Below are positions 62,676-64,000 of a DNA stretch of 64,000 nt, one piece after another. Positions within the stretch are counted from its first letter, which is position 1, and each line of letters starts with the position of its first letter. The DNA is from Terriglobia bacterium (GTDB taxonomy: Bacteria; Acidobacteriota; Terriglobia; Terriglobales; Acidobacteriaceae), in the NCBI GenBank assembly GCA_020073495.1, contig JAIQFD010000001.1, positions 1-64,000 of the forward strand, given 5' to 3'. Below the pieces are notes generated by a model. That model was not told the DNA's origin and did not search any database. It was given only the letters and a program-made list of their open reading frames with translations. Both the position numbers and the translations under genes were made by a program.

Positions 62676-64000
62676 CGGAGGTCCTTGTCTGCGTCCTCCA
62701 GGGCGCGGACGACGGCGTCCACTTCAGCGTCGAGGACCACGGGCGGTCGGCGCAAGGGCCGGGTTGCGGGGACGTCGGCGAAGAGCTCGCCGCTGTGGAA
62801 CTTGAGCGTGTACTCGGGGTCTTTCAGGAGGTGGCCGGTGAGGATCAGCACGACCGTCTCCCCACGCTTGACGAAGCCCGTACGCACCAGCTTCTTCAGA
62901 CCGGCGAGAGTCGCGGCCGAGGCAGGCTCGCAGCCCACGCCGTCCGCCCCGATCTCGGCCTTGGCGATAGCCAGCTCCGCCTCGGTCACGTCGTCGCATG
63001 CTCCGCCGGTGGCACGCAGAACGCGGACCGCCTTGCGCCACGAGGCGGGATTGCCGATGCGGATGGCCGTGGCCAGCGTCTCCGCCGCCATAGGCTCCAA
63101 GCGCTCGCCCTTGTTCTCGCGCAGGCTGCGCACCAGCGGGTTCGCGCCTTCCGCCTGGATGAGCGAGACCTTGGGCAGGCGCTCGATGAATCCGAGCTCG
63201 CGCAACTCCAGCAGCGCCTTGCCCAGCGAAGAAGAATTCCCCAGGTTGCCAGCCGGCACGATCACATGGTCGGGCACCCTCCATTCGAGCTGCTCCATCA
63301 GCTCGATGGCGGCGGTCTTCTGGCCCTCGATGCGATAGGGGTTCACGGAATTCAACAAATAGACGGGACGCCGGCGCACGACCTCGTTGAGCACGCGCAT
63401 GCAGCCGTCAAAGTCCGTGCGCAGCTGGCAGGTGAGCGCGCCGTACTCCAGCGCTTGCGAGAGCTTGCCCCAGGCGATCTTTCCCTCCGGGATGAGCACG
63501 AGGCTGCGCAAGCCGGCCCGGGCCGCGTAGGCCGCCATCGAGGCCGAGGTATTGCCGGTTGAAGCGCAGGCCACCCAGCGAAAGCCCTCCTGCTTCGCCA
63601 CGGAGAGCGCCGCGGTCATGCCCGTGTCCTTGAACGAGCCGGTCGGATTCATCCCCTGGTGCTTGGCCAGCAGGCGTTCGACGGCGGCGGCGCGCGCACA
63701 GCGCGGCAGCTCGTACACCGGGGTGTTGCCCTCGCGCAAGGTCACCGCCTGGCGGAAATCCCGCAGGATGGGCAGGAGTTCGCGGAAACGCCATACGCCG
63801 CTCTGGTCTAGCGCGTCGAGCGAAGCCTTGCGCCGCATCCAGACCTGCTTCAGCTCGGCCGCGTCGCACAACATGCCGGGATAGCACGCTTCCAACAGGT
63901 CGCCGCAGCGCGTGCATCGGAAGTCCGGCGCAGCGGTCTCCGCCATGCTATTGCATCCGCTGCAACGCAGGCGGGCCGTGGCCGCTGCGGCTCCGGATTG
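62672..64000 (-). CDS. thrC: Threonine synthase, start outside window
   Basis: At least 424 residues from the ATG at 63946, but the frame stays open to the right edge. The 18 codons before that ATG include RLRCSGCNS, which pairs with FRCTRCGDLLE to complete a C-x2-C/C-x2-C zinc ribbon, so the true start is upstream, probably beyond 64000. PLP-dependent fold type II: GMNPTGSFKDTG holds the Schiff-base lysine, CASTGNTSASMAAYAA and AGNLGNSSSLGK the phosphate-binding loops. It converts O-phosphohomoserine to threonine. First gene of thrC-thrB-hom in this window. Confidence 0.93.
   Translation of the reverse strand, partial: QSGAAAATARLRCSGCNSMAETAAPDFRCTRCGDLLEACYPGMLCDAAELKQVWMRRKASLDALDQSGVWRFRELLPILRDFRQAVTLREGNTPVYELPRCARAAAVERLLAKHQGMNPTGSFKDTGMTAALSVAKQEGFRWVACASTGNTSASMAAYAARAGLRSLVLIPEGKIAWGKLSQALEYGALTCQLRTDFDGCMRVLNEVVRRRPVYLLNSVNPYRIEGQKTAAIELMEQLEWRVPDHVIVPAGNLGNSSSLGKALLELRELGFIERLPKVSLIQAEGANPLVRSLRENKGERLEPMAAETLATAIRIGNPASWRKAVRVLRATGGACDDVTEAELAIAKAEIGADGVGCEPASAATLAGLKKLVRTGFVKRGETVVLILTGHLLKDPEYTLKFHSGELFADVPATRPLRRPPVVLDAEVDAVVRALEDADKDLR

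Overview
The window is 64 kb of high-G+C bacterial chromosome, mostly a very large surface-polysaccharide locus. At the left is a secreted protease and at the right a threonine operon. A soil member of the Acidobacteriota is my best guess for the host. The reasons are the kumamolisin-type S53 protease with Ig-like and DUF4082-like repeats, the many GT39-type membrane glycosyltransferases with WLDE-like motifs, and the carbamoyltransferase/DUF5989 operon. This placement is inference, because there is no rRNA or other marker gene here.

Layout. 1-4887 (minus) is the 5' part of a giant secreted S53 protease whose repeat tail runs off the left edge. 5294-5910 is a broken IS3-type element. 6355-8091 is a membrane glycosyltransferase. 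15038 down to 8156 (minus) is an operon-like run of three glycosyltransferases, two twin small membrane proteins, a polysaccharide deacetylase and an FAD enzyme. 15638-17368 is another membrane glycosyltransferase. 21563 down to 17490 (minus) carries a DUF5989 protein, a small membrane protein and two tandem carbamoyltransferases. 22473-23591 is a radical SAM/SPASM protein. 27269 down to 24602 (minus) is epimerase, methyltransferase, glycosyltransferase. 27563-47371 (plus) is a long run: a GT-C protein, an MBOAT O-acyltransferase, two SGNH proteins, an acyl-CoA dehydrogenase-like enzyme, a carrier protein, an adenylating enzyme, then glycosyltransferases, a YbhN-type membrane protein and a second FAD enzyme. 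47406-60077 holds a Wzx-like flippase, UDP-glucose dehydrogenase, UDP-xylose synthase, a second YbhN-type protein, a beta-propeller lactonase-like protein, a GH30-like hydrolase, a glycosyltransferase and GalE. 64000 down to 60430 (minus) is thrC-thrB-hom.

Most striking point. The adenylating enzyme at 36009-37616 carries, by my alignment, the ten-residue specificity code DLLYLALVCK, the code I recall for L-proline in PltF/CloN4-type enzymes. It follows a free-standing carrier protein and a dehydrogenase resembling prolyl-carrier-protein oxidases, so the trio should make pyrrole-2-carboxyl-S-carrier protein. The same strand also carries an MBOAT and SGNH proteins, which recalls the DltA/DltC/DltB/DltD logic of teichoic acid D-alanylation. 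My hypothesis is a Dlt-like route that decorates an exopolysaccharide or glycolipid with pyrrole-2-carboxylate (or proline).

Second point. A bipartite symmetric intergenic element, GGAA-N6/7-TTCC followed 5-6 bases later by TGTGCAA-N4-TTGCA, recurs in front of minus-strand units at 15.2, 21.7, 24.15 and 33.7 kb. Partial copies lie at 9.8, 5.2 and 6.3 kb. The locus also holds many broken paralogues: SGNH tails at 15.3 and 35.5 kb, a GT2 head at 23.6 kb, a GT39 head at 24.3 kb, a HAD/GT2 chimera at 21.9 kb and a decayed second carbamoyltransferase-DUF5989-radical SAM locus at 33.3-34.0 kb. It has evidently been reshaped by duplication and deletion.
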